A DNA stretch of 64,000 nucleotides from Cytophaga sp. FL35 (lineage in GTDB: Bacteria; Bacteroidota; Bacteroidia; Flavobacteriales; Flavobacteriaceae). Both the position numbers and the translations under genes were made by a program. Shown in pieces: positions 8,500 through 16,975 of the stretch. The notes below the pieces were generated by a model, which saw only the letters and a list, made by a program, of their open reading frames with translations, was not told the DNA's origin and did no database searches. Location: contig NZ_JACSOH010000008.1 of assembly GCF_014349235.1 (NCBI RefSeq), positions 62,001 through 126,000 on the forward strand, written 5' to 3'. Numbering within the stretch: position 1 is the first letter of the stretch; the number at the start of each line of letters is the position of its first letter.

Positions 8500-9324
8500 C
8501 TAAACTGCCACTACACCTTTAATGTGTGGGTGCGGGTCGTAATTCAAAAGGGTGAAGTCTTCAAATTTGAAGTTGAAAATGTCTTTTACCTCCGGATTAA
8601 GTATCATGGTTGGCAGTTGTCTAGGTTCACGGCTTAACTGCAGCTCTACCTGTTCCATATGGTTATTATAAATATGGGCATCCCCAAAAGTGTGAATGAA
8701 ATCTCCGGCTTCGTATCCGCAAACCTGCGCCATCATCATGGTGAACAAAGCATAGGAAGCAATATTAAAAGGTACGCCTAAGAAAATATCGGCACTACGT
8801 TGGTATAGCTGGCAAGACAGCTTTCCATCGGCTACATAAAACTGAAAAAAGGCGTGGCAAGGCGGCAATGCGGCTTTTCCGTTCGCTACGTTTTCACTAA
8901 ACGACTTAGAGGTATCCGGAAGCACACTAGGGTTCCAAGCAGATACTAACATTCTTCTGCTGTTGGGGTTATTTTTTAAAGAGGAAATGACTTCCTTGAT
9001 TTGGTCAATTTCATCATTGTTCCAATTGCGCCATTGATGTCCGTAGACGGGTCCTAAATCTCCATTTTCATCGGCCCATTCGTTCCAGATGCGCACTCCG
9101 TTTTCTTGAAGGTAAGCAATATTGGTATCGCCCTTTAAAAACCAGAGTAGCTCATAAATGATGGACTTTAGATGCAATTTTTTGGTGGTTACCATCGGGA
9201 AACCCTCGCTGAGGTCGAACCGCATTTGATAGCCAAAAACACTTGTTGTTCCCGTACCGGTACGGTCACCTTTCTGGTTTCCGGTTTCCAATACGTGCTT
9301 GAGTAAATCGTGATACTGTTTCAT
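8500..9324 (-). CDS. thyA: Thymidylate synthase
   Basis: A 274-residue enzyme that methylates dUMP to dTMP with methylene-tetrahydrofolate. Seen: [14 protein letters not shown], the [11 protein letters not shown] segment, [11 protein letters not shown], the catalytic [12 protein letters not shown] (Cys156), [24 protein letters not shown] and HIYNNH. Length is slightly above the E. coli enzyme. The gene appears monocistronic, with the shared terminator downstream. It is functionally paired with folA in this window but not adjacent to it. Confidence 0.98.
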   Translation of the reverse strand: MKQYHDLLKHVLETGNQKGDRTGTGTTSVFGYQMRFDLSEGFPMVTTKKLHLKSIIYELLWFLKGDTNIAYLQENGVRIWNEWADENGDLGPVYGHQWRNWNNDEIDQIKEVISSLKNNPNSRRMLVSAWNPSVLPDTSKSFSENVANGKAALPPCHAFFQFYVADGKLSCQLYQRSADIFLGVPFNIASYALFTMMMAQVCGYEAGDFIHTFGDAHIYNNHMEQVELQLSREPRQLPTMILNPEVKDIFNFKFEDFTLLNYDPHPHIKGVVAV

Positions 9325-9464
9325 GGTAAGGTCAAAAATATAAGATCAGGCCAGTATTTTTGATATCAACAGGCTGCTAGTTATTCAGCATTTATTAACT
9401 ATTTATTTTAAGTGAAATTTAATCGTTGGTAAGGTATTAGAAGAAGATGAGGTGAATATCTCGA

Positions 9465-10388
9465 TCATAGGGCAGGTTGTAAAAAGGCTTCATGGGAAAG
9501 TTCCATATTGGCGACGGCTCCGGCAATATTTCCGCTACTTACGGCATAGGCAACAGAGCGAAGGCGAACCGTACTGTCGCCACAGGCGAAAATGCCATCT
9601 ACGTTTGTTTTTTGAAATGGGTCTAGGGAAAGGTGCCCCATATCGGTTAGTTCGCAGCCGAGTTGCTCGGGAATATTACTATGCTGTTCAAAGGGTACGG
9701 GAGCGTAAAGAGCGGTCAGTTCAAAATCACTACCATCTTCGAAAACGAGCTTGTTCATGTAACCGTTTTGATGTATGATTTCTTTAACGGGCGCATCTAC
9801 CACTGAAATATTATTGGCTGCCAGCATTTGAAGTTGTTGTTCGTCAAATTGATATTCCCCATTGGTAAATACGGTTAAGTCGGATGTCAAATTTTTTATT
9901 AAAGGGGTCATATGCAAAACCACTTTAAGGCTCGTCATAATTCCCGTTTTTTGTTGGCGGACTTCGTAACCGTGGCAGTAGGGGCAGTGGATCACGGAAA
10001 TTCCCCAACAATCCGAAAAACCTTTCATATTGGGCATTAGGTCTTTTACACCGGTGGCAAAAATCAGTTTTTTAGCGGTGTACTCCTTTTGTGATTCAGT
10101 GCCGATAAGAAATTGGCCGTCTATCTTTTGACCACGAATCGCCTTGTCTTTTATAAACGATACCGTTTTATATTGTAGCACCTGATCTTTGGCAACGGAG
10201 GCTATTGCTGCTGGAGGTTGACCATCTTGAGTGATGAAATTGTGGGAATGTGGGGTTTGTCGGTTGCAGGGTTGGCCACTATCAATAATCAATACCTTTC
10301 TTAAAGACCTCCCCAAGGCCATAGCCGCTGAAAGTCCGGAATAACTTCCGCCAATTATAATAACATCAAATGCATTTGACTGTTCCAT
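9465..10388 (-). CDS. Thioredoxin reductase-like FAD oxidoreductase
   Basis: A 307-residue flavoprotein. Seen: the FAD-binding DVIIIGGSYSGLSAA, ATGVKDLMPN, the redox-active-type motif HCPYCHGYEV and the C-terminal TNVDGIFACGDSTVRLRSVAYAVSSG that contacts FAD. The second Rossmann motif that should bind NADPH after the CPYC segment is not recognisable: the sequence there reads KTGIMTSLKVVLHM rather than GxGxxA/G. So it may use another electron donor or act as a disulfide oxidase of the GliT/TrxR-like group. It appears as a single gene with no obvious partner thioredoxin nearby. Confidence 0.85.
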   Translation of the reverse strand: MEQSNAFDVIIIGGSYSGLSAAMALGRSLRKVLIIDSGQPCNRQTPHSHNFITQDGQPPAAIASVAKDQVLQYKTVSFIKDKAIRGQKIDGQFLIGTESQKEYTAKKLIFATGVKDLMPNMKGFSDCWGISVIHCPYCHGYEVRQQKTGIMTSLKVVLHMTPLIKNLTSDLTVFTNGEYQFDEQQLQMLAANNISVVDAPVKEIIHQNGYMNKLVFEDGSDFELTALYAPVPFEQHSNIPEQLGCELTDMGHLSLDPFQKTNVDGIFACGDSTVRLRSVAYAVSSGNIAGAVANMELSHEAFLQPAL

Positions 10389-10546
10389 CGTTTTTTGATT
10401 TTAGCTAGTTCAAAGCTAGTAAATTATTTATTAACGCGAATGAGTTGCAATAGTAAATTTTATTTAGGATAAGTTAGGGGCTGATTCAAGAAGTTAATAT
10501 TTTGAGAGGATGGGTTCAAGAAAGCCATTAGACTTAAATATGTACC

Positions 10547-11245
10547 TTGGGATGTTTAAAACGGAAGCGAATTACAATTTTGAACAATCAAAAAAGAAAA
10601 CCGAAAACACCTTGGCCCACCAAAGATGCAATGGTCCAGATTTATGAAAACCACCTGTGGGGCGGACCGGAGCATTTATTTTATTCTGGTGATGGATCAC
10701 ATGAGGAGCATTTGGTTGCCCCTTGGTTACAAGTGGTTCAAGATTTTTTAAGCAGTTTTGAAAGGCCTATTTCCATTTGTGATTTGGGCTGCGGCGATTT
10801 TAATGTCGGTAAGCAACTTCTACCGTATTGCAGTACTTATACCGCTGTGGATATTGTACCCGATTTGATTGCCCATCACCGGCAAGAATATATCGGGCCG
10901 AATTTGCATTTTCAATGTCTTGATATTGCCAAGGATGCACTTCCGGTGGCTGATTGTGCCATTTTACGCCAAGTCTTGCAACATGTGTCCAATGAAGAAA
11001 TTTCGGCGATTACCCAAAAACTTGTTCAGTACAAGTATGTGGTTATCACCGAACACCTACCGGAAGGTGAATTTGTACCCAATATCGATATCATCTCGGG
11101 TCAGGGAATCCGGCTAAAGAAAGGGAGTGGGGTAGATGTTTTACAACCTCCATTTAGTTTGCCCGTGACTTCTGCCAAAAAACTTTTAGAAGTGATTCCA
11201 AGAGACGGAAAGGGGAGGATTGTTACTTGGTTGTATGAAATATGA
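10547..11245 (+). CDS. Class I SAM-dependent methyltransferase, substrate unknown
   Basis: About 232 residues. Seen: PWPTKDAMVQIYENHLWGG, then ISICDLGCGDFNVG (SAM-binding motif I), YTAVDIVPDLI (motif II acidic residue) and ILRQVLQHVSN. The start is uncertain: the frame opens with TTG at 10547, a second TTG lies at 10580, and the first ATG (10631) falls inside the conserved WPTKDAM block, so initiation is probably at one of the TTG codons. The small, soluble protein ends exactly at the base before the PH-domain gene on the other strand. I cannot name the substrate. Confidence 0.75.
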   Translation: MGCLKRKRITILNNQKRKPKTPWPTKDAMVQIYENHLWGGPEHLFYSGDGSHEEHLVAPWLQVVQDFLSSFERPISICDLGCGDFNVGKQLLPYCSTYTAVDIVPDLIAHHRQEYIGPNLHFQCLDIAKDALPVADCAILRQVLQHVSNEEISAITQKLVQYKYVVITEHLPEGEFVPNIDIISGQGIRLKKGSGVDVLQPPFSLPVTSAKKLLEVIPRDGKGRIVTWLYEI

Positions 11246-11683
11246 TCAAGATTCTGAAAGATAAACCTCGTTCACAATTTTAGGGTTTCTTGTAATTAGT
11301 TCCTTAGTAAAGGCAATCTGATTTTCAGGGGATATTATCAGTATCCCGAATTCACCATAGCGCAGTTCTAATCTTTTTAAAGATGGTGCTGGCGAAGACA
11401 TTAGATTATTACTTTTCCTGATAGACTTAAATTTTTTAATGTCGTAATTTTTATTAAGCAAAAGGCCACATTTGACATTTAAAATATGTTTACTTGTGAA
11501 TGTATAGGTAGTGGCCAAGTTCAAATAGAGTATGAATAATATAATTAGAAAGTTAATGACGCCAGTAGTTAAAATAGCTTCAATAGGTTCTTCTTGGTGA
11601 ATCATAAATCCTAGAATTCCTAAAAAAAGAGCGATTACGAACCAAAGCAGTGTATATCCAAATTTGGATTTAAAGGTTTTCAT
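11246..11683 (-). CDS. Membrane-anchored bacterial PH-like domain protein (bPH_4 type)
   Basis: A 145-residue protein with two hydrophobic helices (about residues 10-27 and 38-58) and a short C-terminal domain. That domain carries FKSIRKSNNLMSSPAPSLKRLELRYGEFGILIISPEN and FTKELITRNP, the conserved pattern of the YyaB-like bacterial PH domain. The role is unknown. Its stop codon abuts the stop of the convergent methyltransferase gene without any gap. Confidence 0.8.
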   Translation of the reverse strand: MKTFKSKFGYTLLWFVIALFLGILGFMIHQEEPIEAILTTGVINFLIILFILYLNLATTYTFTSKHILNVKCGLLLNKNYDIKKFKSIRKSNNLMSSPAPSLKRLELRYGEFGILIISPENQIAFTKELITRNPKIVNEVYLSES

Positions 11684-11714
11684 TATGCCAATAAAATTGA
11701 AAGGTTTTTATTTT

Positions 11715-11774
11715 ACCATCAACCATCAACCATCAACCATCAACCATCAACCATCAACCATCAACCATCAACCA
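11715..11774. repeat. 7-bp tandem repeat (ACCATCA)n, about 8.5 copies
   Basis: Eight perfect copies of ACCATCA plus ACCA, uninterrupted. Read in the sense of the transporter gene it is (TGATGGT)n and begins 5 bp after that gene's stop codon at 11779. Perfect identity suggests recent slippage or recent origin. There are no spacers, so it is not a CRISPR. It belongs with the other heptad-periodic arrays of this window. Confidence 0.97.
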
Positions 11775-11778
11775 ATAA

Positions 11779-13221
11779 TTATCCTAAAATCATCCCTGCA
11801 ATGGTAGCGGAAAGAAGGGAGGCGATAGAACCACCTAAAACGGCACGCATACCAAATTCTGAAAGAGTTTTGCGTTGACCGGGAGCTAAAGAGCCGATTC
11901 CCCCAATCTGTATACCGATAGAAGCAAAGTTGGCAAAGCCACAAAGCATATACGTGGCCATGATAACCGATTTGTTGTAGGTAAGGTTGGCACCCGTGGT
12001 CAAATCTTTAAGTTCCGCCAATTGAATATAGCCTACAAACTCACTTGCGGCAAGTTTAATACCCAAGAGTTGCCCCATAAGCATTACATCTTCATTGTTG
12101 ACCCCAATCAACCACATCAGGGGCGCGAAAATGGTACCTAAAATGGCTTCCAAAGAAAGTTTGTCATAAGCGGTGTGGTTGGCCACCCATTCGTTTAGGG
12201 TGGTCAAATCGCCCGTCCAATCCAGAATGCCATTGATCATCGCAATGAGAGCCACAAATACCAATAGCATGGCCCCCACGTTGACGGCCAATTTGAGGCC
12301 TTCGGTAGTACCATTGGCGATGGCGTCGAGCATATTGCTTCCTATTTTCTCGGAAGAAACTTCCACCTCTGTATTCACTTCTTCAGTCTGGGGGTAAAGC
12401 ATTTTAGAAATTACGATGGCTCCGGGTGCTGCCATTACCGAGGCTGCCAAAAGATGTTTCGCAAATACCAGTTGCAATGCTTCGTCTTCCCCGCCTAAAA
12501 AGCCGATATAAGCCGCTAAAACGGCTCCTGCCACAGTGGCCATTCCGCCAATCATCACTAAGAGAATTTCCGAACGATTCATTTTCTCCAAGTAGGCTTT
12601 TATCAATAAAGGGGCTTCCGTTTGCCCTAAAAATATGTTTCCTGCAACCGAAAGACTTTCCGGTCCGGAAATACCCAAACTTTTGGAGAGTAGCAAGGCC
12701 ATGATACGGACTACTTTTTGAATGACTCCCAGGTAAAAAAGGAGGGAAGTAAGCGCAGAAAAGAAAATAATGGTCGGCAATACTTGAAAAGCAAAAATGT
12801 AACCGAAAGTATTGGTATCCACTACCAATCCTTCAAACAAAAATTTGCTTCCCGCACGGGTAAACCCTAGAATGCTAATAAATATTTCCCCAATAGCCTC
12901 AAAAGCCTTTTGTACCCACGGCACTTTCAATACTCCTACGGCAATGAGCAGTTGCAATCCCAACCCTATACCTACTGTTTTCCAATTAATAGCTTTTCGG
13001 TTGGCACTAAAAACAAAGGCGATAACCAATAAAACGACCATCCCCAAAACGCCTCGCCATAGACTATCGATGCCAAAACCTTGATTGGGAACAATTTCGG
13101 TAGTGGCCTTAGTAATATCATTGATGGTAGCGGACTCGATTGCGGGAGCTACAGTATCTTGGGCAAAAGTTGGAAAAGAGGCACTTAGGGCAAGCAGAAG
13201 TATCCAGAGTTTGGTGTTCAT
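11779..13221 (-). CDS. Concentrative nucleoside transporter (CNT/NupC family)
   Basis: A 480-residue inner-membrane symporter for nucleosides. An N-terminal signal-like segment ending TFAQD and a short extracytoplasmic stretch precede the transmembrane core. Core signatures: SLGISGPESLSVAGNIFLGQTEAPLLIK with the GQTEAP hairpin that contacts the nucleoside, GGMATVAGAVLAAYIG, GVNNEDVMLMGQLLG and the final CGFANFASIGIQIGGIG. The presence of a periplasmic N-terminal extension is typical of Bacteroidota members. It lies 35 bp downstream of the bifunctional nuclease gene and ends at the ACCATCA array. Confidence 0.93.
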   Translation of the reverse strand: MNTKLWILLLALSASFPTFAQDTVAPAIESATINDITKATTEIVPNQGFGIDSLWRGVLGMVVLLVIAFVFSANRKAINWKTVGIGLGLQLLIAVGVLKVPWVQKAFEAIGEIFISILGFTRAGSKFLFEGLVVDTNTFGYIFAFQVLPTIIFFSALTSLLFYLGVIQKVVRIMALLLSKSLGISGPESLSVAGNIFLGQTEAPLLIKAYLEKMNRSEILLVMIGGMATVAGAVLAAYIGFLGGEDEALQLVFAKHLLAASVMAAPGAIVISKMLYPQTEEVNTEVEVSSEKIGSNMLDAIANGTTEGLKLAVNVGAMLLVFVALIAMINGILDWTGDLTTLNEWVANHTAYDKLSLEAILGTIFAPLMWLIGVNNEDVMLMGQLLGIKLAASEFVGYIQLAELKDLTTGANLTYNKSVIMATYMLCGFANFASIGIQIGGIGSLAPGQRKTLSEFGMRAVLGGSIASLLSATIAGMILG

Positions 13222-13256
13222 ATAGTTGCTTGCGGATTAAGGGTTTGACGTTATGT

Positions 13257-13886
13257 TTAGTTGCGCTTTGAAATTTCGTCACGCAATTTAGCCGCCTTCT
13301 CATAGTCTTCGTTGGCAACGGCCTTATCCAATTCTGTGTTGAGTTCTTCTACGGTGAGTTCAGTAAAGCCATCGGTAGCACCAGAATCGATTTCTACGGT
13401 TTCTCCTTCCTGTAGAATTTCGTCTACTACGATGCTGTCGTCGGAATCATCTTTTTCAGATTCTTTGGAAGAAAACTTTAGGTAAATCCCGGCCTTATCC
13501 AAAATGGTCTTGTAGGTGAAGATAGGGGCATTAAAACGCAAGGCCAAGGCAATGGCATCGCTGGTGCGGGCATCGATAATTTCTTCGATTTTATCGCGTT
13601 CGCAAATAATACTCGAGTAAAAAACGCCGTCTACCAGCTTATGGATGATAACTTGCTTGATAACAATATCAAAGCGGTCGGCAAAATTCTTGAACAGATC
13701 ATGGGTCAGGGGTCTGGGAGGTTTAATTTCCTTTTCCAAGGCAATGGCAATGGACTGGGCCTCAAAAGCACCAATAACGATAGGCAGCTTTCTGTCACCT
13801 TCCACTTCATTCAAAATAAGGGCGTATGCCCCATTTTGGGTTTGACTATAGCTAATACCTTTTATTTTTAACCTGACTAAACTCAT
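13257..13886 (-). CDS. Bifunctional nuclease family protein (DUF151) with UvrB/UvrC motif
   Basis: A 209-residue protein. The N-terminal two thirds match the BFN/DUF151 domain (ALILNEVEGDRKLPIVIGAFEAQSIAIALE, RPLTHDLF, IDARTSDAIALALRFNAPIF). After an acidic Ser/Asp-rich linker comes a short UVR-type coiled coil, LNTELDKAVANEDYEKAAKLRDEI, as in UvrB and UvrC. BFN domains have been reported to cleave DNA and RNA. The exact role in this phylum is unknown. It is transcribed with or just ahead of the nucleoside transporter and separated from etfA by a strong terminator. Confidence 0.9.
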   Translation of the reverse strand: MSLVRLKIKGISYSQTQNGAYALILNEVEGDRKLPIVIGAFEAQSIAIALEKEIKPPRPLTHDLFKNFADRFDIVIKQVIIHKLVDGVFYSSIICERDKIEEIIDARTSDAIALALRFNAPIFTYKTILDKAGIYLKFSSKESEKDDSDDSIVVDEILQEGETVEIDSGATDGFTELTVEELNTELDKAVANEDYEKAAKLRDEISKRN

Positions 13887-13902
13887 AGTATCTTAAAAAT
13901 AC

Positions 13903-13946
13903 AAAAAGGCTGTTTAAATATGGGCGTAACCTTTATTTAAACAGCC
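13903..13946 (-). terminator. Intrinsic terminator of etfBA
   Basis: On the minus strand GGCTGTTTAAATA (13946-13934) pairs perfectly with TATTTAAACAGCC (13920-13908) and is followed by TTTTT. It lies between the etfA stop and the bifunctional nuclease start, so etfBA is probably a separate transcript. Confidence 0.85.
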
Positions 13947-13972
13947 CTTTCCGGGGCGCAAATTAACAAAAT

Positions 13973-14941
13973 TTAAGCGTTTTGAGCTTTAAATTCCTTT
14001 AATTTTTCGACGAGTTGCGGTACCACCTCAAAAGCGTCCCCGACAATACCATAGTCGGCAGCCTTAAAGAAAGGAGCCTCGGCATCATTATTGATGACCA
14101 CTTTGGTCTTACTGGCACTTACTCCTGCCAAATGTTGTATAGCTCCAGAAATACCAATGGCAATGTATAGGTTGGACGCTACCGGTTTCCCGGTTTGCCC
14201 AACGTGTTCTCCGTGCGGCCTCCAGCCCATGTCGCTCACCGGTTTGGAACAGGCGGTAGCCGCCCCTAAAACTTCGGCAAGTTCTTCGATCATGCCCCAG
14301 TTCTCGGGTCCTTTAAGTCCTCTTCCGCCAGAAACTACGATATCGGCATCGGCAATGGATACCTTTCCGGCTACTTTATCAACCTCCAAGGATTTAACGG
14401 CGAAATCCGCATCTTCGATTTGTGCCGAAAATTCCTCAACGGAGGCGGAACCTCCAATTTCATTGATGCCAAACGCATTATTACTTACCCCAATAATCTT
14501 CTTATCGGTAGTAATTTCGGTATGGGCAAAACCCTTATTACTAAAAGCTGTTCTTTTTACTGTTAAGGGAGTAGTGCTACTAGGAGCCTCTACTACGTTA
14601 GGGGCATAACCTGCTTTTAATTTGGCCGCTAAAAGAGGTGCCAAGTATTTGGCATTGGCGCTTGAACTCACAATGACGGTTGTAGCACCTTCCTTTTCTA
14701 CAGCTTGGGCTATGGTCTTGGCATAAGCTTCCGCATTAAAGGTATTAAACTGGTCGCCAGAGACGTTCAATACTTTTGAAACACCGTAGTTACCTAGCGA
14801 TTCGCCTTCCGAGGCGTTAAAGGAAATAGCGGTTGCGGTAGTTCCCATTTGGTCTGCCACCGTTTTGGCATAAGAAGCTACCTCAAAGGCGCTCTTTTTA
14901 TATTTTCCGTTTTCTGATTCTGTATATACTAGAATGGACAT
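13973..14941 (-). CDS. etfA: Electron transfer flavoprotein subunit alpha
   Basis: A 322-residue subunit that carries the FAD of the heterodimeric ETF and passes electrons from acyl-CoA dehydrogenases to the quinone pool. Seen: MSILVYTESENGKYKKSAFE, the FAD domain VVSGGRGLKGPENWG, KPVSDMGWRPHGEHVGQTGKPV, LYIAIGISGAIQHLAGV and INNDAEAPFFKAADYGIVGD. Length is canonical. It follows etfB by 39 bp and precedes a perfect terminator hairpin, giving a two-gene operon. Confidence 0.97.
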   Translation of the reverse strand: MSILVYTESENGKYKKSAFEVASYAKTVADQMGTTATAISFNASEGESLGNYGVSKVLNVSGDQFNTFNAEAYAKTIAQAVEKEGATTVIVSSSANAKYLAPLLAAKLKAGYAPNVVEAPSSTTPLTVKRTAFSNKGFAHTEITTDKKIIGVSNNAFGINEIGGSASVEEFSAQIEDADFAVKSLEVDKVAGKVSIADADIVVSGGRGLKGPENWGMIEELAEVLGAATACSKPVSDMGWRPHGEHVGQTGKPVASNLYIAIGISGAIQHLAGVSASKTKVVINNDAEAPFFKAADYGIVGDAFEVVPQLVEKLKEFKAQNA

Positions 14942-14980
14942 GTTGTAATGTTTTAATTGAAATTGAGTTTGAAAAACGAT

Positions 14981-15721
14981 TTAGATAACCTTGGCCTCAT
15001 TGTGCAGTAAGGATACGAGTTCATCTACGGAATCCGTTAGTTTAACTGCACCTTTGGGAGCTGGTTTTTCAAATTTACTGTCCACTGTGGCTTTTGTGGC
15101 GTCCACAGGTTCCACTACGTTAAGGGCTTTTTTACGGGCCATCATAATTCCTCTCATATTTGGAATTTTAAGGTCGCTTTCTTCTACAAGTCCTTTTTGG
15201 CCACCAATTACTGCAGGCAGTGTTGCTTCAACTTTTTCCTTTCCACCATCGATTTCACGGGTGGCAGTAGCCGTGTCGCCATCTACTTCAAGCCCAATAC
15301 AGGTATTGATAAAGTTGTATCCCAAGAGTGACGCAACTATGCCAGGAACCATACCTCCATTGTAATCGATAGACTCCCTTCCCGCAATAACTAAATCATA
15401 GTCACCGTCTTTTATGACATTGGCCAATTGTTCGGCAACAAAAAAACCATCAGTGGGTACCGCATTGATACGAATGCCTTCGTCTGCTCCAATGGCAAGG
15501 GCTTTACGCATAGTAGGCTCCACAGAGGCATCACCAACCGTGGCAATGTGCACGGTGGCACCTTGCTTTTCTTTGAACCACATGGCTCTTGTAAGGCCAA
15601 ACTCGTCATTTGGGTTGATGACAAATTGCACACCGTTGGTGTCGAACTTGGTGTCCCCGTCCGTAAAGTTAATTTTAGACGTTGTATCTGGGACATTACT
15701 TATACAAACTAGTATTTTCAT
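14981..15721 (-). CDS. etfB: Electron transfer flavoprotein subunit beta
   Basis: The 246-residue partner of EtfA. Seen: MKILVCISNVPDTTSKINF, QFVINPNDEFGLTRAMWFKE, DLVIAGRESIDYNGGMVPGIVASLLG with the AMP-binding loop, and GGQKGLVEESDLKIPNMRGIMMARKK, the ETF-beta signature and recognition loop used by partner dehydrogenases. It is the first gene of the etfBA operon and diverges from pdhB across a 174-bp region that holds a 28-bp perfect palindrome. Confidence 0.97.
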   Translation of the reverse strand: MKILVCISNVPDTTSKINFTDGDTKFDTNGVQFVINPNDEFGLTRAMWFKEKQGATVHIATVGDASVEPTMRKALAIGADEGIRINAVPTDGFFVAEQLANVIKDGDYDLVIAGRESIDYNGGMVPGIVASLLGYNFINTCIGLEVDGDTATATREIDGGKEKVEATLPAVIGGQKGLVEESDLKIPNMRGIMMARKKALNVVEPVDATKATVDSKFEKPAPKGAVKLTDSVDELVSLLHNEAKVI

Positions 15722-15748
15722 CTATATAATTCTTTTGATATGACCTTA

Positions 15749-15756
15749 CGAAGATA
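15749..15756 (-). promoter_or_regulatory. Putative -7 element of etfBA
   Basis: On the minus strand the sequence reads TATCTTCG, a flavobacterial -7 variant, 27 bp before the etfB ATG. The upstream -33 position falls inside the palindrome at 15770-15797. Confidence 0.45.
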
Positions 15757-15769
15757 GGTATTCTTTCGT

Positions 15770-15797
15770 AAAAATACTATGCATGCATAGTATTTTT
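15770..15797. promoter_or_regulatory. 28-bp perfect palindrome between etfB and pdhB (candidate operator)
   Basis: The core ACTATGCATGCATAGT is extended on both sides by AAAAAT / ATTTTT to a 28-bp perfect dyad. The flanking genes are divergent, so it is not in a terminator position. It sits where the -33 element of etfBA is expected. Confidence 0.6.
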
Positions 15798-15845
15798 TTG
15801 TTTCTTTTTTGCCAAAAAGGGTAAATGAATTGCCATATAATTTCC

Positions 15846-15853
15846 TATTTTTG
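15846..15853 (+). promoter_or_regulatory. Putative -7 element of pdhB
   Basis: TATTTTTG fits TAnnTTTG and lies 42 bp before the pdhB ATG. No well-placed -33 TTG is evident. Confidence 0.4.
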
Positions 15854-15895
15854 CTTGCCGTTTTAGGTGATTAATAAATAGACATAGCATAATAT

Positions 15896-16873
15896 ATGAA
15901 GACGTTACAATTTAGGGAAGCCATTGCGGAGGCCATGTCCGAAGAAATGAGAAGAGACGAATCCGTTTACCTTATGGGTGAAGAAGTGGCCGAATACAAT
16001 GGTGCATACAAGGCCTCTAAAGGTATGTTGGACGAGTTTGGTCCGGAGCGTGTATTGGATACGCCCATCGCAGAGCTTGGTTTTGCAGGTATTGGAGTGG
16101 GGTCTACCATGACCGGTAACCGCCCTATAATTGAGTTCATGACGTTCAACTTTGCTTTGGTAGGTATTGACCAAATAATCAATAATGCCGCAAAAATTCG
16201 TCAAATGTCCGGCGGTCAATTTCCTTGCCCTATCGTTTTTCGTGGCCCTACGGCTTCTGCCGGTCAATTAGCGGCTACGCATTCCCAAGCTTTTGAAAGT
16301 TGGTATGCTAACTGTCCTGGTCTTAAGGTGGTGGTGCCTTCCAATCCTAAAGATGCGAAGGGCTTATTAAAATCCGCTATTAGGGATGACGACCCCGTTA
16401 TTTTTATGGAGTCTGAGCAGATGTACGGAGATAAAGGAGAGGTTCCAGAAGGAGAATACACTATTCCATTAGGAGTGGCAGACCTTCGAAGAGAAGGTAC
16501 GGATGTGACCGTAGTTTCCTTTGGAAAGATTATCAAGGAGGCCGATAAAGCTGCAGAGCAGTTGGCAGAAGAAGGAATTAGCCTGGAGATAATAGATTTG
16601 CGTACGGTGAAGCCTATGGACTATGATGCTATCGTAAATTCGGTTAAGAAAACCAATAGATTGGTCATTTTAGAGGAAGCATGGCCATTCGGAAACGTAT
16701 CAACAGAAATTACGTTCCATGTTCAAAAGCACGCTTTTGATTATTTGGATGCGCCAATTGAAAGGATAAATACGGCAGATACTCCTGCGCCTTACTCGCC
16801 GGTCTTGCTAAAAGAATGGTTGCCAGATGCACAAGATGTAGTAGACGCTGTTAAGAAAGTGTTATATAAATAA
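15896..16873 (+). CDS. pdhB: Pyruvate dehydrogenase complex E1 component subunit beta
   Basis: A 325-residue beta subunit of the thiamine diphosphate-dependent E1 component, which decarboxylates pyruvate. Seen: REAIAEAMSEEMRRDESVYLMGEEVAEYNGAYK, DTPIAELGFAGIGVG (Glu that activates TPP), EFMTFNFALVGIDQIINNAAK, FRGPTASAGQLAATHSQAFE and VVVPSNPKDAKGLLKSAIRDDDPVIFMESE. It matches PdhB better than 2-oxoisovalerate E1 beta. The alpha subunit and E2 are not adjacent, so the complex is encoded at more than one locus. It is monocistronic, with its own terminator. Confidence 0.93.
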   Translation: MKTLQFREAIAEAMSEEMRRDESVYLMGEEVAEYNGAYKASKGMLDEFGPERVLDTPIAELGFAGIGVGSTMTGNRPIIEFMTFNFALVGIDQIINNAAKIRQMSGGQFPCPIVFRGPTASAGQLAATHSQAFESWYANCPGLKVVVPSNPKDAKGLLKSAIRDDDPVIFMESEQMYGDKGEVPEGEYTIPLGVADLRREGTDVTVVSFGKIIKEADKAAEQLAEEGISLEIIDLRTVKPMDYDAIVNSVKKTNRLVILEEAWPFGNVSTEITFHVQKHAFDYLDAPIERINTADTPAPYSPVLLKEWLPDAQDVVDAVKKVLYK

Positions 16874-16899
16874 GGTATACCAAATTGTAAAGTACTTTT

Positions 16900-16933
16900 G
16901 CTTCGCTGGTCATAGACCGGCGAAGCTTTTTTT
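16900..16933 (+). terminator. Intrinsic terminator of pdhB
   Basis: GCTTCGCTGGTC at 16900-16911 pairs with GACCGGCGAAGC at 16915-16926 (one wobble) and is followed by seven T. Confidence 0.9.
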
Positions 16934-16975
16934 ATGGTATACTATTTGATTGTACCGCGGTGAGAACCATTTTTA

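Noticed and set aside
9452-9778. 108-codon Arg/Tyr-rich plus-strand frame
   Set aside because: Its length and composition come from reading the C-terminal codons of the flavoprotein gene backwards; no promoter or homology-like motif.
14091-14609. 172-codon plus-strand frame inside etfA
   Set aside because: Antisense to etfA with Ser/Pro/Thr-rich composition and no family pattern.
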